Shown: positions 1 to 7,815, numbered from the stretch's first letter. The stretch is 64,000 nt of DNA from Colimorpha_A sp045543555 (GCA_045543555.1 JAZQMQ010000025.1:118940-182939), one strand, 5' to 3'. Program-made: numbers and translations. The notes: generated by a model from the sequence alone, not told the origin.

Positions 1-527
1 AGCGTGCAGGGGATCGTTCCCGCGTTTAAAAATATCTTTTTTACGCTGATGCTCATTGCTTTTCCGCTTCTTGACAGGATAAACAGTCCGTATGACCATA
101 TAACCATATTGAAGCTTATAATGAAGAATCCTGCGTAAAATGCACCTATGGGGCCAAAGACCTCTCTGACCACGGGGATGCCGAAGAAACCAACGTTTCC
201 GAACATAATACAGTGCTCAAGGATTCTTCCGGTATGCTTGTCCTTAAAGGGCTTGGTAACGGCGAATGCGATTATTGCCAGCAGAGCATGGACTACGAAC
301 CCCAGAAGAAGCATCGAAAGTCCCGATATCATATTTTCCTTTGTATGCGCAACTCCGAGGACGGAGCTGACCAAAAGAAACGGCTGACAGATATGCAGAA
401 CCAGATGGGATAGCTTTGCGGGGTAATCGTCAGTCAGTATTTTCAGCCTTGAAGCCGTATATCCCGCAAGTACGGGTATGAGCATTTTTATAAGTGCGTT
501 AAGGAGTACCTCAAAACCAAGATCCAT
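1..527 (-). CDS. AEC family (auxin efflux carrier type) transporter, partial
   Basis: Only the N-terminal ~175 residues are present; the C-terminus lies beyond the left edge of the window. The protein begins MDLGFEVLLNALIKML and shows about five hydrophobic helices, including the AEC-typical stretch around HCIMFGNVGFFGIPVV at residues ~110-125. AEC proteins are membrane carriers for small organic acids or amino acids; the substrate cannot be told from sequence. The start ATG at 525-527 is chosen because a GGAGG ribosome site overlaps the last codons of the upstream uracil-DNA glycosylase gene, so the two are probably translationally coupled. Family call is fairly safe, function is not. Confidence 0.8.
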   Translation of the reverse strand, partial: MDLGFEVLLNALIKMLIPVLAGYTASRLKILTDDYPAKLSHLVLHICQPFLLVSSVLGVAHTKENMISGLSMLLLGFVVHALLAIIAFAVTKPFKDKHTGRILEHCIMFGNVGFFGIPVVREVFGPIGAFYAGFFIISFNMVIWSYGLFILSRSGKAMSISVKKIFLNAGTIPCT

Positions 528-528
528 T

Positions 529-1086
529 TTAATCCTCCGAAAGTGAGTCCAGCTTGGCTTTGATCGCCTTCATGTCTGTGAGCATATCCTCCTTTTTTCG
601 CGGATCGCGCAGAAGAAGGGAGGGGTGGTAAACGGCAGATATTTCAAAGTTCCCCTTTTTATACCATACGCCGTGCTCTTTGGTTATTTTAAAATCCTCT
701 TTTATGAGTCTCATTGCGGAAATTCTGCCGAGACATACAATAAGCTTGGGCTTGATAAGTCTTACCTGTTCTCTCAGGTAATCGATGCACATATCCTGCT
801 CGGACGGGAGAGGATCGCGATTTTTCGGAGGACGGCATTTCAGCATATTTGCTATGTAAACGCTTTCCCTCGGAATATCCACCGCCTCAAGATATTTATC
901 GAACAGCTTACCTGCTCTTCCCACGAAGGGGATCCCCGAAAGATCCTCGCTTTCGCCGGGAGCCTCGCCTATAAACATAAGCTTAGCTTCTCTGTTGCCC
1001 TGACCAAAGACCACGTTGGTCCTTGTTTTGCAAAGCTCACATTTTTCACAGCTTTTGCACTGTAATTCAAGCTCATCCCAAGTCAT
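529..1086 (-). CDS. uracil-DNA glycosylase, family 4 (Fe-S type)
   Basis: Base-excision repair enzyme removing uracil from DNA. The 185-residue product has the family-4 layout: four closely spaced Cys (C10, C13, C16, C19) and C84 as candidate Fe-S ligands, motif GEAPGE at 40-45 followed by PFVGRAGKLF, and a C-terminal VYHPS motif. The start at 1086 is preferred over upstream starts because GAGGA lies 7 bases before it; an upstream start would run into the preceding gene. It sits 14 bp after the MecA-like gene and 1 bp before the AEC transporter, in one transcription unit. Its place close to lexA fits a DNA-repair role, but no LexA box is seen directly in front of it. Confidence 0.88.
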   Translation of the reverse strand: MTWDELELQCKSCEKCELCKTRTNVVFGQGNREAKLMFIGEAPGESEDLSGIPFVGRAGKLFDKYLEAVDIPRESVYIANMLKCRPPKNRDPLPSEQDMCIDYLREQVRLIKPKLIVCLGRISAMRLIKEDFKITKEHGVWYKKGNFEISAVYHPSLLLRDPRKKEDMLTDMKAIKAKLDSLSED

Positions 1087-1100
1087 TGTCATTTCCTCGT

Positions 1101-1613
1101 TTATAAATAATTGCAGACCCCGTTGGCTGTTACCTTGATGCATACGGGGGTCGCGTATTCAAGTATGTACGGTATTTTTTCTTTTCCCGTAATGCTTCCG
1201 TAATCTCCGACAAAATCCGGCGTAGGACTGTCGAAAAGCGCGTATATACGGGTGTTATCGGTGTATATGCTCAACGTATCGGTATATCCGATCTGCGTCA
1301 ATCTTGAAGCAAGAGAAAGAAGGTCGTTTTTCCCTTCAACAATTATTACGGACGTTTCCGCATTTTCGCCGTCGGTCAGCTCCTCGGGCAGAAGTGCTAC
1401 GTACATTTCACATCCGTTGTCCTTTGAGTCATATACCTGAACGTGAAGGCGCGAAAGTGCGGTGTCAAATCCCGCATCGCGCAATATTTTTCGTAAGACC
1501 GTACCTGTTAAACAGGAGTCGATGTCTCCGTTTCGGTTTAGTCCGTAATTTTTCAGCTCTTCTCCCGACAACATTATCTTTATTCTGTCGGGACCGATGA
1601 TTATACTTTCCAT
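1101..1613 (-). CDS. MecA-like adaptor protein (probable)
   Basis: Product of 170 residues. The N-terminus (IGPDRIKIMLSGEELKNYGL) resembles the MecA N-terminal domain that binds proteolysis targets, and the C-terminal half (residues ~85-170, with IIVEGKNDLLSLASRL and RIYALFDSP) resembles the MecA domain that docks on ClpC. MecA family members hand substrates to ClpCP. Resemblance is by pattern only and could be to a diverged relative. Start ATG at 1613 follows GAGGGG with 4 bases between; an in-frame GTG 12 bases upstream overlaps that site and is less likely. It has its own promoter in the 90-bp gap behind it. Confidence 0.6.
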   Translation of the reverse strand: MESIIIGPDRIKIMLSGEELKNYGLNRNGDIDSCLTGTVLRKILRDAGFDTALSRLHVQVYDSKDNGCEMYVALLPEELTDGENAETSVIIVEGKNDLLSLASRLTQIGYTDTLSIYTDNTRIYALFDSPTPDFVGDYGSITGKEKIPYILEYATPVCIKVTANGVCNYL

Positions 1614-1643
1614 ATTACCCCTCACAAAAATATCTCTTATTTC

Positions 1644-1671
1644 ATTATATCACCGAGGGGATTTTTTGCAA
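1644..1671 (-). promoter_or_regulatory. sigma-A promoter for the MecA-like/UDG/AEC unit
   Basis: On the minus strand, -35 TTGCAA (1666-1671), 16-bp spacer, -10 TATAAT (1644-1649). It lies in the gap between the membrane protein gene and the MecA-like gene and would start transcription near 1637. Confidence 0.65.
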
Positions 1672-1703
1672 CCGACAAAATCGGGTAATTCTGTTATAAA
1701 AAG

Positions 1704-2594
1704 TTAATTATCGTTATATTTGGAACTGTAGTACAGGCTCTCCGTTCTACCTGCGGAAAAGCGCATTGCTATATATCCTATAAGGTATATGACGATAAGC
1801 TCTGCATATATCTTGAATATTGAATACCACTCCTCCGCATTTACGGGAGGGCCGTATTCAATGACGGAATCGACAACGTTTATTGTCGGTGTTACCGCAC
1901 TTATAAGTATGAAAAGGGTCAGGATCGAGAAAAGAGAGAGAAGGATCGGATTCTTAAATGAAATAAGCTTGCCTGAAACGTCAAGCTCGCTTCTCTTTCT
2001 GTCAGCGAATGCGGCAGCCAGAAGCACGCAAAGTCTGCAGGCGCCTATTAGCAAAAGCAGCTCGAATCCGTAGTTTGCGAAGCCGTAGAAGCAGGAGTAA
2101 AGAAGCATGGCGGCCGAAGGCGCTTCGGAGGCAAACAGGGTTGCAACACCGCCTACGACCGACAGGAAGAAAGCTATGCATATCAAGCCGATGGTAGCCC
2201 TGTTTTTCTTCGTCCAGTACAGGAAAACAAAAAGAGAAGCTGCCGCACAAATGAGATATGCTATTATACCGAAAAGGTAGTCGTCTATCGTTACTAGCAG
2301 GATATATGCTATAAAATACATACCGCACAGCCCTATAAACCATTCTCCGCCCCTTTTCATTCCGTTTACAAAGGAAATATATACTGCTATTCCGAAAGCG
2401 TTGAAGAATGCAAGCTTACCGAGTATGTCTGCCGAATATATGAATATCGCCTCGGTTACTATGCCGTAATTTATGTTTCCCTCTATTTCGTAGGCATATA
2501 TACAGTTTAGCACGATCCTCAAAAGCTGTGGGATAACGCAAAGAAAAAACGCAAGAGAGAATGTCTTCTTTTCAAAGCTGTTTTTTGATATCAT
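1704..2594 (-). CDS. hypothetical polytopic membrane protein
   Basis: Not recognised. The 296-residue product is strongly hydrophobic, with about eight predicted membrane helices, short charged loops and a basic cytoplasmic stretch (FADRKRSELD near residue 198). No signal peptide or catalytic motif was seen. It starts 16 bp after lexA, so it is co-transcribed with the SOS repressor; whether it is SOS-linked in function is unknown. Confidence 0.6.
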   Translation of the reverse strand: MISKNSFEKKTFSLAFFLCVIPQLLRIVLNCIYAYEIEGNINYGIVTEAIFIYSADILGKLAFFNAFGIAVYISFVNGMKRGGEWFIGLCGMYFIAYILLVTIDDYLFGIIAYLICAAASLFVFLYWTKKNRATIGLICIAFFLSVVGGVATLFASEAPSAAMLLYSCFYGFANYGFELLLLIGACRLCVLLAAAFADRKRSELDVSGKLISFKNPILLSLFSILTLFILISAVTPTINVVDSVIEYGPPVNAEEWYSIFKIYAELIVIYLIGYIAMRFSAGRTESLYYSSKYNDN

Positions 2595-2610
2595 CTTTTA
2601 TCTGTGCCTT

Positions 2611-3225
2611 TCAATAGAAACGGAGATTTGCTATTACCTTACCGAGAATATATACCTCGTCGACAATGATCGGCTCAAGCGAGGAATTTTCGGGTTGAAG
2701 ACGGAAATGTCCGTTTTCCTTGTAGAATGTTTTTACGGTTGCTCCGTCTTCCACAAGCGCAACGACGATGTCTCCGTTGTTTGCGGCATTTTCCTTCTTC
2801 ACAACTATGATGTCGTTTTCAAGTATTCCCGCTTCGATCATACTGTCGCCCTTTACGCGTAGAGCAAAAAGCTCGTTTGCGCCGTAAGAACGGTTCATAA
2901 TCGGGTAATCGATATATCCCTCGTAGTTTTCGACTGCAAGAATTGGCATTCCTGCTCTTACCTGACCGACAAGGGGAACGCGGGCTGTTCTTCTGTCATC
3001 GGCGCCCTTTTCGTTTGTGCGAAGGGAACGGCTTTTTCCCTGATCCTTCTTTATGAGTCCTTTTTCTTCAAGACGGCAAAGGTATGAATGGACCGTTGAC
3101 GTGCTCTTTATTCCGAGGGCGTTTTGTATGTCGCGGACTGTGGGCGAATACCCCTCGTTTCTTATTGTATCGTTTATGTATTCGAGGATTTCGTTTTCTT
3201 TTTCGCTGAAACGTGATACTCTCAT
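2611..3225 (-). CDS. lexA: LexA repressor
   Basis: SOS transcriptional repressor and self-cleaving S24 peptidase, 204 residues (normal length). The N-terminal winged helix covers residues ~1-70. Cleavage site Ala91-Gly92 (VRAGMP), catalytic Ser128 (GDSMIEAG) and Lys165 (ATVKTF) are all present, so RecA-stimulated autocleavage should work. Start ATG is preceded by AAGGGAG. The promoter in front carries a LexA box over its -35, so the gene is autoregulated. A hydrophobic membrane protein gene follows 16 bp downstream. Confidence 0.97.
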   Translation of the reverse strand: MRVSRFSEKENEILEYINDTIRNEGYSPTVRDIQNALGIKSTSTVHSYLCRLEEKGLIKKDQGKSRSLRTNEKGADDRRTARVPLVGQVRAGMPILAVENYEGYIDYPIMNRSYGANELFALRVKGDSMIEAGILENDIIVVKKENAANNGDIVVALVEDGATVKTFYKENGHFRLQPENSSLEPIIVDEVYILGKVIANLRFY

Positions 3226-3259
3226 AACGGTACTCCCTTACAAATAGTTATACACACAT

Positions 3260-3299
3260 ATCATATCACATTTCGACGCTTATTGCAAACGGGCGTTCG
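3260..3299 (-). promoter_or_regulatory. lexA promoter with overlapping LexA (SOS) box
   Basis: Minus strand: -35 TTGCAA (3283-3288), 17-bp spacer, -10 TATGAT (3260-3265). The SOS box CAAACGGGCGTTCG at 3286-3299 differs from the Gram-positive consensus CGAAC-4-GTTCG at one position and overlaps the -35, as expected for autorepression. Confidence 0.8.
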
Positions 3300-3355
3300 A
3301 CTTATTTTGTAAACATTTTGTTAATAAGCAAAAATCTGCATATAACATTCGGTTA

Positions 3356-3384
3356 TTGACAAAGCCTTTGTGATGTGATAAAAT
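3356..3384 (+). promoter_or_regulatory. smpB promoter
   Basis: TTGACA (3356-3361), 17-bp spacer, TAAAAT (3379-3384), 29 bp ahead of the smpB start and divergent from lexA. Confidence 0.75.
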
Positions 3385-3413
3385 AATCTAACCCAAAACG
3401 AAAGGAGTCGGCT

Positions 3414-3884
3414 ATGGCGGACAAAAAGGAAGCAAAAAAAATAATAGCGCAAAATAAAAAAGCCCGTCACGACTATTTCGTGAACGATACCTACGAGGCG
3501 GGCATCGAGCTGTTTGGCACGGAGGTCAAAAGCATACGTGCGGGCAAGGTGAATCTCAAGGATTCTTTTTGCAGGATCGATAACGGTGAGCTGTATGCGT
3601 ACGGTGTGCACGTTAGCCCATATGAGCAGGGAAATATTTTCAATAAGGACCCCTTAAGACCCAAAAGGCTTCTTATGCATAAGAAGGAGATACTTAAGCT
3701 CTTCGGTCTTGTCGGTCAAAAGGGATATACTCTTGTACCCCTTTCGCTTTATTTCTCAGGCAGCAGAGTAAAGGTTGAGGTCGGACTTTGTGTCGGTAAA
3801 AAACTGTACGATAAGCGTGACAGCGAGGCAAAGCGTCAGGCTGACCGCGATATTGACAGAGCCATGAAGGGAGACAGACGATGA
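3414..3884 (+). CDS. smpB: SsrA-binding protein SmpB
   Basis: Small basic protein that binds tmRNA and brings it to stalled ribosomes for trans-translation. The 156-residue product has the conserved core: HDYFVNDTYEAGIELFGTEV near the N-terminus, VNLKDSF, the HVSPYEQGN stretch, and a Lys/Arg-rich C-terminal tail (DKRDSEAKRQADRDIDRAMK). The start follows AAAGGAG. Its partner RNA gene ssrA lies 930 bp downstream, separated by one acyltransferase-like gene whose ATG overlaps the smpB stop. Confidence 0.97.
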   Translation: MADKKEAKKIIAQNKKARHDYFVNDTYEAGIELFGTEVKSIRAGKVNLKDSFCRIDNGELYAYGVHVSPYEQGNIFNKDPLRPKRLLMHKKEILKLFGLVGQKGYTLVPLSLYFSGSRVKVEVGLCVGKKLYDKRDSEAKRQADRDIDRAMKGDRR

Positions 3885-4768
3885 CAGGTTATCTTAAAGA
3901 GTTTTTCGAGCGATTCGGATACGAAAAAGATGATGCGGACTACTTTGTAGAGCAGCTTTCTTTGATCGAGGCATCCGATGCTAAGGAAAAGTGGAGCCTG
4001 GTAATTTCCGATTATGAAAACGGAGTAAAAAAACCGTTTTCTACCATTCTTGAGCAGGCAAGAGAATGCGGAAGGCTCGCGGGCGTGCACGATTACACAA
4101 CGGATTTTATCATGTGCGCGTGCCTTTCAAGAGGTGCTGAGCGTTTTTATGAAAAAAACGGATTGAGCACCGAGATATATGAAGATTCTATCCTCGATTT
4201 AAGATATAAGCTTGAGGAATGTAAGCTCGTCAAGGGTATAAAGGGAACGTTTGTTGCGGGTTGGTTCGATAGGTGGTTCGATGTTACTCGTTTTGCTCTC
4301 GGAAGATTGCAGTTTGAGCTGATAGACGCCGAATACGATTACGAAAAGGACGGAAGATCCATCAAAAAAGGAGATAAGGCCATAAACGTCCATATTCCTC
4401 GCACGGGAACGCCGTTCACCCCCGAGAAATGTCAAGAATCGTTCGACCGAGCGGCTGAGTTCTTTAAGGAAGCGATCAAGGGTGATATCGCGTTTGTATG
4501 CCATTCATGGCTTCTGTATCCTCCGCTTATAGATGAGCTCTCCGACAGAATGAATACAAAGAAATTTGCTCAACGCTTTGATATAATTTCCCGTCAAGAC
4601 GGCGATGAGAACGATCATGGCGAATCGTGGAGACTCTTCGATCACGACTATAACGGAGATCCCGATTCCCTTGATACAAGCACGTCCTTGAGAGCCGCAT
4701 TCGTGTCAATGATAAAAAAGACGAATAAAAGCGGATGGGGAAGCGGAATATTCTTTTATAACAAATGA
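3881..4768 (+). CDS. acyltransferase-like protein (NAT_N / GNAT_C type)
   Basis: Product of 295 residues, translationally coupled to smpB through a 4-bp ATGA overlap. It resembles the Firmicute acyltransferase-domain proteins made of a helical N-terminal part (residues ~1-130) and a GNAT-like C-terminal part (~140-290) with conserved INVHIPRTG, FVCHSWLLYPP and GWGSGIFF stretches. The substrate is unknown and no acetyl-CoA loop can be identified with certainty. Position between smpB and ssrA suggests co-expression with ribosome rescue, but this could simply be operon convenience. Confidence 0.6.
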   Translation: MTGYLKEFFERFGYEKDDADYFVEQLSLIEASDAKEKWSLVISDYENGVKKPFSTILEQARECGRLAGVHDYTTDFIMCACLSRGAERFYEKNGLSTEIYEDSILDLRYKLEECKLVKGIKGTFVAGWFDRWFDVTRFALGRLQFELIDAEYDYEKDGRSIKKGDKAINVHIPRTGTPFTPEKCQESFDRAAEFFKEAIKGDIAFVCHSWLLYPPLIDELSDRMNTKKFAQRFDIISRQDGDENDHGESWRLFDHDYNGDPDSLDTSTSLRAAFVSMIKKTNKSGWGSGIFFYNK

Positions 4769-4814
4769 AAAATTACCTCAAAACAGTAAAAAACAGCCCG
4801 AATGGGCTGAATAT

Positions 4815-5175
4815 GGGTCCGTAAAGGTTTCGACGGGGGCTGTGAAGAGGGATAAGCGAGCAGAGGCGGGCAACCTCTTAAAAATGTCCACTTAAAATTA
4901 AACGCTAATAACGAATTAGTAGCTGCCTAATGGCAGGCCGCGGCTAAAATTGCCGCCCGTTTCCCCCGAGAATACAGCGGCTCGGGCTGAAGCGTCAAAT
5001 GAGCTGTGAACGTGAGCGGTGAGTTGCTCTTATAGCCGCCACGGATAAAAGAGCTGCCTTCCCTTAGTTTTGTCGGTTCGACGGCGGGAAGGGAGAGATA
5101 ACAAACCGAATACGCTCGTAGAAGGTCCTTCGGATAGGCTTTCGGACAGGGGTTCGATTCCCCTCGGATCCACCA
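4815..5175 (+). ncRNA. ssrA: transfer-messenger RNA (tmRNA)
   Basis: The 5' end GGGTCCG pairs with CGGATCC before the encoded CCA at the 3' end (one G-U pair), giving the tRNA-like acceptor stem; a T-arm with GGTTCGATTCC is at 5151-5161. The tag frame is best read from GCT at 4904 to the TAA at 4928, giving (A)ANNELVAA, with the usual hydrophobic-Ala-Ala end read by Clp proteases. The resume codon is inferred. smpB is upstream. No clear promoter is seen immediately in front; a small hairpin at 4794-4809 precedes the gene. Confidence 0.95.
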
Positions 5176-5211
5176 AATCAAAAACACCCCCACGAGGGGT
5201 GTTTTTGATTT
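5175..5211 (+). terminator. hairpin terminator after ssrA
   Basis: A perfect 16-bp stem, AAATCAAAAACACCCC at 5175-5190 with its complement at 5196-5211, and a 5-base loop. The T-rich 3' arm (GTTTTTG) can serve as the release tract. Its first bases overlap the CCA end of the tmRNA. Confidence 0.7.
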
Positions 5212-5227
5212 GGTATATATGAATGGA

Positions 5228-5316
5228 GGGAATCGAACGGGTCGGTAGTGAATGACTGCCGGGTGCAGTCAGAGCCGACCCTGACCGAGTGCCGTCGAGG
5301 CACGAGACCGATTCCC
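5228..5316 (+). other. folded element with three-way junction, possible small RNA
   Basis: The sequence can fold into a branched structure. The closing stem is GGGAATCG (5228-5235) with CGATTCCC (5309-5316). Arm one pairs GGGTCGG (5239-5245) with CCGACCC (5275-5281) and, inside it, TGACTGC (5253-5259) with GCAGTCA (5265-5271). Arm two pairs GTGCC (5289-5293) with GGCAC (5299-5303). The closing stem uses the duplicated tmRNA T-arm bases. A terminator follows at 5337. It is not a functional tRNA: no anticodon arm of normal size and no D-arm are seen. Confidence 0.6.
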
Positions 5317-5336
5317 CTCGGATCCACCAAAAGAGT

Positions 5337-5384
5337 CAAATCCGAACTGTTTCGTTACGACGGAACTGTTCGGATTTGTTTTTT
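5337..5384 (+). terminator. rho-independent terminator
   Basis: CAAATCCGAAC (5337-5347) pairs perfectly with 5368-5378, the stem continues inward after one mismatch, and TTTTTT follows at 5379-5384. It would end any transcript covering the folded element. Confidence 0.85.
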
Positions 5385-5409
5385 ACTTTGATTATCCATA
5401 TTGAAAAGT

Positions 5410-5446
5410 ACCGCCGAGAGTGAACCAAATGGTTACTCTCGGCGGT
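5410..5446. terminator. long hairpin, possible bidirectional terminator
   Basis: ACCGCCGAGAGTGAACC (5410-5426) pairs with GGTTACTCTCGGCGGT (5431-5446) with one bulged base and a 4-base loop. Only a weak T-run (GTTGTTT) follows, so its role is uncertain. The remaining bases to 5583 show nothing recognisable. Confidence 0.45.
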
Positions 5447-5583
5447 GTTGTTTAATCTTTTGACAGCTTTTTTCTACCCTTTTTCGTATAATACTTTCGT
5501 CTGTTGTTAACACATTTAAGAACGATATAGCTTGCCGATATGCTCATATTGATTATTTTAATGAACAAAATTCATCAGACCTA

Positions 5584-5612
5584 TTGTAAAATCCGTTTAT
5601 TCGACATATAAT
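5584..5612 (+). promoter_or_regulatory. promoter of the YwaF-like gene
   Basis: TTGTAA (5584-5589), 17-bp spacer, TATAAT (5607-5612), followed by an AAGGAG ribosome site before the ATG at 5641. Confidence 0.7.
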
Positions 5613-5640
5613 TAATACAGTAACTTAAGGAGATGACGAC

Positions 5641-6402
5641 ATGGGCAAATTTTTCAGATACTTTTTTGGTGAGGGAACCGAGATAGAATTCGTTAATTTT
5701 TCTTTGGCGCATTTTTTACCTATTCTGATAGGTCTGGCTCTTATACTTCTTATATGGCGTTTTAAGGACAAAATACGCAGTATGAAGCACGAGGAAATGA
5801 TAAGATATTTTCTTGCGTTCGCGCTTATCATATCCGAAATGTCGTATTATTGGCGTCTTATCGGAATTCCGTCGCTCGGGCCGAATCCGCTCGACCATCT
5901 TCCGATAACGGTATGCGGCTGGGCTGTTGTGTTTTGCAGCTATATGGTCATCGGAAAGTCGAAAACGCTTTTTGACATATCATATTTCTGGCTTCTTTCG
6001 GGAACCATCTTTGCGCTTATAACTCCGACGGTAATATCCTATACGGGACCCACTCGCTTCCGCTACTATCAGTTCTGGGCGGAGCATCTTCTCGGATATA
6101 TTGCGATCTTCTATATGATCTTCGTACATAAAATGCGCCCGAATGTAAAGTCGATGATAAAATCCTACGTAAGCCTCATTGTGCTTGCCGTTATTGCGTA
6201 TTTCAGCAATGTTTCCCTCGGACCGGGAGCAAATTATCTGTTCATGGCAAGACCTGAGGCAACACCGTCGGTGCTTGATATACTCCCTCCCAATTTTGCG
6301 CTTAGATTGGCTATAATGGTTTCCGTCATAACCGTGCTGTTTATGGTCGCGTATCTGCCGTGGTTTATTATCGACCGCAAAAAGAAGAAGGCGGAAGGAT
6401 AA
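5641..6402 (+). CDS. YwaF-type (TIGR02206) integral membrane protein
   Basis: Product of 253 residues with about seven membrane helices. It carries features of the YwaF/TIGR02206 family: FSLAHFLPILIGL near the N-terminus, NPLDHLPITVCGWA, YFWLLSGTIFALITP, a FWAEHLLGYIAIFY helix with conserved His, and ANYLFMARPEATPSVLD near the end. The family's biochemical role is not established. The gene stands alone with its own promoter; the next gene, dinB, converges on it and ends 1 bp away. Confidence 0.8.
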   Translation: MGKFFRYFFGEGTEIEFVNFSLAHFLPILIGLALILLIWRFKDKIRSMKHEEMIRYFLAFALIISEMSYYWRLIGIPSLGPNPLDHLPITVCGWAVVFCSYMVIGKSKTLFDISYFWLLSGTIFALITPTVISYTGPTRFRYYQFWAEHLLGYIAIFYMIFVHKMRPNVKSMIKSYVSLIVLAVIAYFSNVSLGPGANYLFMARPEATPSVLDILPPNFALRLAIMVSVITVLFMVAYLPWFIIDRKKKKAEG

Positions 6403-7650
6403 TTATCTCAAATTTTCAAAAATATCCGATCTCTGTGACGCACCGAAGCCGAAGGCTTTGCCGTAAAGACCGCTCAATCTTCCTCCCGCGTAGCTTATCG
6501 TGCCGTAGCCGTACCTGTTGTTGATGTCGTCCACCGTTTTGTCGAGTCTTTCACGCTTGATGGTGTCCGAAACGTCGGCAAAAAAGTCTATCTGGCAGGG
6601 GTCGGAGGCGTTCAGCAGGTCTATCGCGGTTACCGTGACCGATCTTATCGGATTTTTACCCTTATGCTTTTCCTTCATAAGCTCAAATGCTTCCCTTGCG
6701 ATGACCGATGCGCTGTCGGTTGCGAAGGGGAGCTTTTTTTGATACTGCCTCGTCATGAGATTGCAGTCGCGAAGGGCTATACTGACCCCCGTTGCCTTTT
6801 TTTGAAAAAGTATCAGACGGTGGCCGACGTCCTCGCATAATGCGACTATAAGGTGGCGGATCTCCTCATCTGTTGTGAGATCCTTGCTTGGGGTGGTTCC
6901 TCTGCCCACGCTTTTTATCGGTATGCATTCGTCGCATCGGAGGACACGGCTTGTATCACGTCCGTTTGCCGCATTTTGAAGACGTACGCCGTTCACCCCC
7001 AATCTTCCCGATATCAGCGGAGGGTATGCATTTGCGAGTTGACCTATGGTGTGTATTCCGTAACCGCTGAGGACCGCCTCGGTTGCCCTTCCTACCCCGA
7101 TCATATCGGATGCGGGAAGGTGCCATATTTTTTCTTTGAAGCTTCGACGGTCGATGACCGTTACCGCGTCGGGCTTTTTCATATCCGAGCCAAGCTTTGC
7201 AAAAACCTTGTTGAAAGAAACTCCGACAGATACCGTGAGCCCAAGCTCGGTTTTTATGCGCTTTCGTATTGTGTTGGCAATGGTCTCGCCATCGCCGAAA
7301 AGAGCGTGGCTCCCCGTTACGTCGAGCCAGCATTCATCGTCGCCGAATGGCTCGACAAGATCGGTATATTCGCAATATATTTTCTTTGCGAGCCTCGAAA
7401 ACTTTACGTATTCGTCGTAATGAGGATCAACTACGACGAGGGAAGGGCACTTATTCCTTGCCCTTATAATCGGCTCGCCCGTCTGAATTCCGTATTTTTT
7501 TGCCTCGTAATTTTTCGCCAGAACGATTCCGTGGCGCTCCTCGATCCTTCCGCAGACCGCTACGGGGAATCCCCTGATCGACGGATTGTTACGGCATTCC
7601 ACCGATGCAAAAAAGTTGTTCATATCGCAATGAAGAATTACTCTTTCCAC
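6403..7650 (-). CDS. dinB: DNA polymerase IV (Y-family translesion polymerase)
   Basis: Error-prone lesion-bypass polymerase, 415 residues. The catalytic site residues are in CDMNNFFASVE at the N-terminus and in DDECWLDVTGS (residues ~103-113), the latter a variant of the more common SIDEAFLD. Helix-hairpin-helix region at ~175-225 (MIGVGRATEAVLSGYGI) and little-finger domain after ~245. Start codon is GTG at 7648-7650, eight bases after AAAGGAG. Two LexA boxes in and above the promoter make it an SOS gene. Confidence 0.93.
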   Translation of the reverse strand: MERVILHCDMNNFFASVECRNNPSIRGFPVAVCGRIEERHGIVLAKNYEAKKYGIQTGEPIIRARNKCPSLVVVDPHYDEYVKFSRLAKKIYCEYTDLVEPFGDDECWLDVTGSHALFGDGETIANTIRKRIKTELGLTVSVGVSFNKVFAKLGSDMKKPDAVTVIDRRSFKEKIWHLPASDMIGVGRATEAVLSGYGIHTIGQLANAYPPLISGRLGVNGVRLQNAANGRDTSRVLRCDECIPIKSVGRGTTPSKDLTTDEEIRHLIVALCEDVGHRLILFQKKATGVSIALRDCNLMTRQYQKKLPFATDSASVIAREAFELMKEKHKGKNPIRSVTVTAIDLLNASDPCQIDFFADVSDTIKRERLDKTVDDINNRYGYGTISYAGGRLSGLYGKAFGFGASQRSDIFENLR

Positions 7651-7673
7651 CTTCTCATCTCCTTTGTGAGATC

Positions 7674-7725
7674 ATAATATCACGAACAAATGTTCTTTGT
7701 CAATAGTAAAGAGAACATTCGTTCC
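7674..7725 (-). promoter_or_regulatory. dinB promoter with two LexA boxes
   Basis: Minus strand: -35 TTGACA (7698-7703), 18-bp spacer, -10 TATTAT (7674-7679). One SOS box, CGAACAAATGTTCT (7683-7696), fills the spacer; a second, AGAACATTCGTTCC (7712-7725), lies just upstream. Both match CGAAC-4-GTTCG with one or two changes at the ends. Confidence 0.85.
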
Positions 7726-7786
7726 GAAATATTTTCGGTTTTTGAAAAAACAGCAAAATAATTGAGTTAATGAGCAATATAAATTA

Positions 7787-7815
7787 TTGACATTGAGGCT
7801 GTGTTAAGCTATTAT
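7787..7815 (+). promoter_or_regulatory. promoter of the TIM-barrel/oxidoreductase operon
   Basis: TTGACA (7787-7792), 17-bp spacer, TATTAT (7810-7815), 33 bp ahead of the first start codon, which has a GGAGG site. Confidence 0.8.

Larger units (their letters stand above)
5155..5331 (+). repeat. 23-bp direct repeat of the tmRNA 3' end bracketing a 154-bp unit
   Basis: The last bases of ssrA plus two flanking bases (5155-5177, CGATTCCCC to CCACCAAA) recur exactly at 5309-5331, 154 bp downstream. Such a duplication of a tRNA or tmRNA 3' end is what an att-type integration or a target-copying small element leaves behind. No integrase gene is nearby. The second copy is not part of a complete tmRNA or tRNA. 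Confidence 0.85.

Noticed and set aside
5228..5331. A tRNA gene ending in the second GGATCCACCA
   Set aside because: The 3' end looks like a tRNA acceptor, but there is no matching 5' acceptor strand, no D-arm and no normal anticodon loop.
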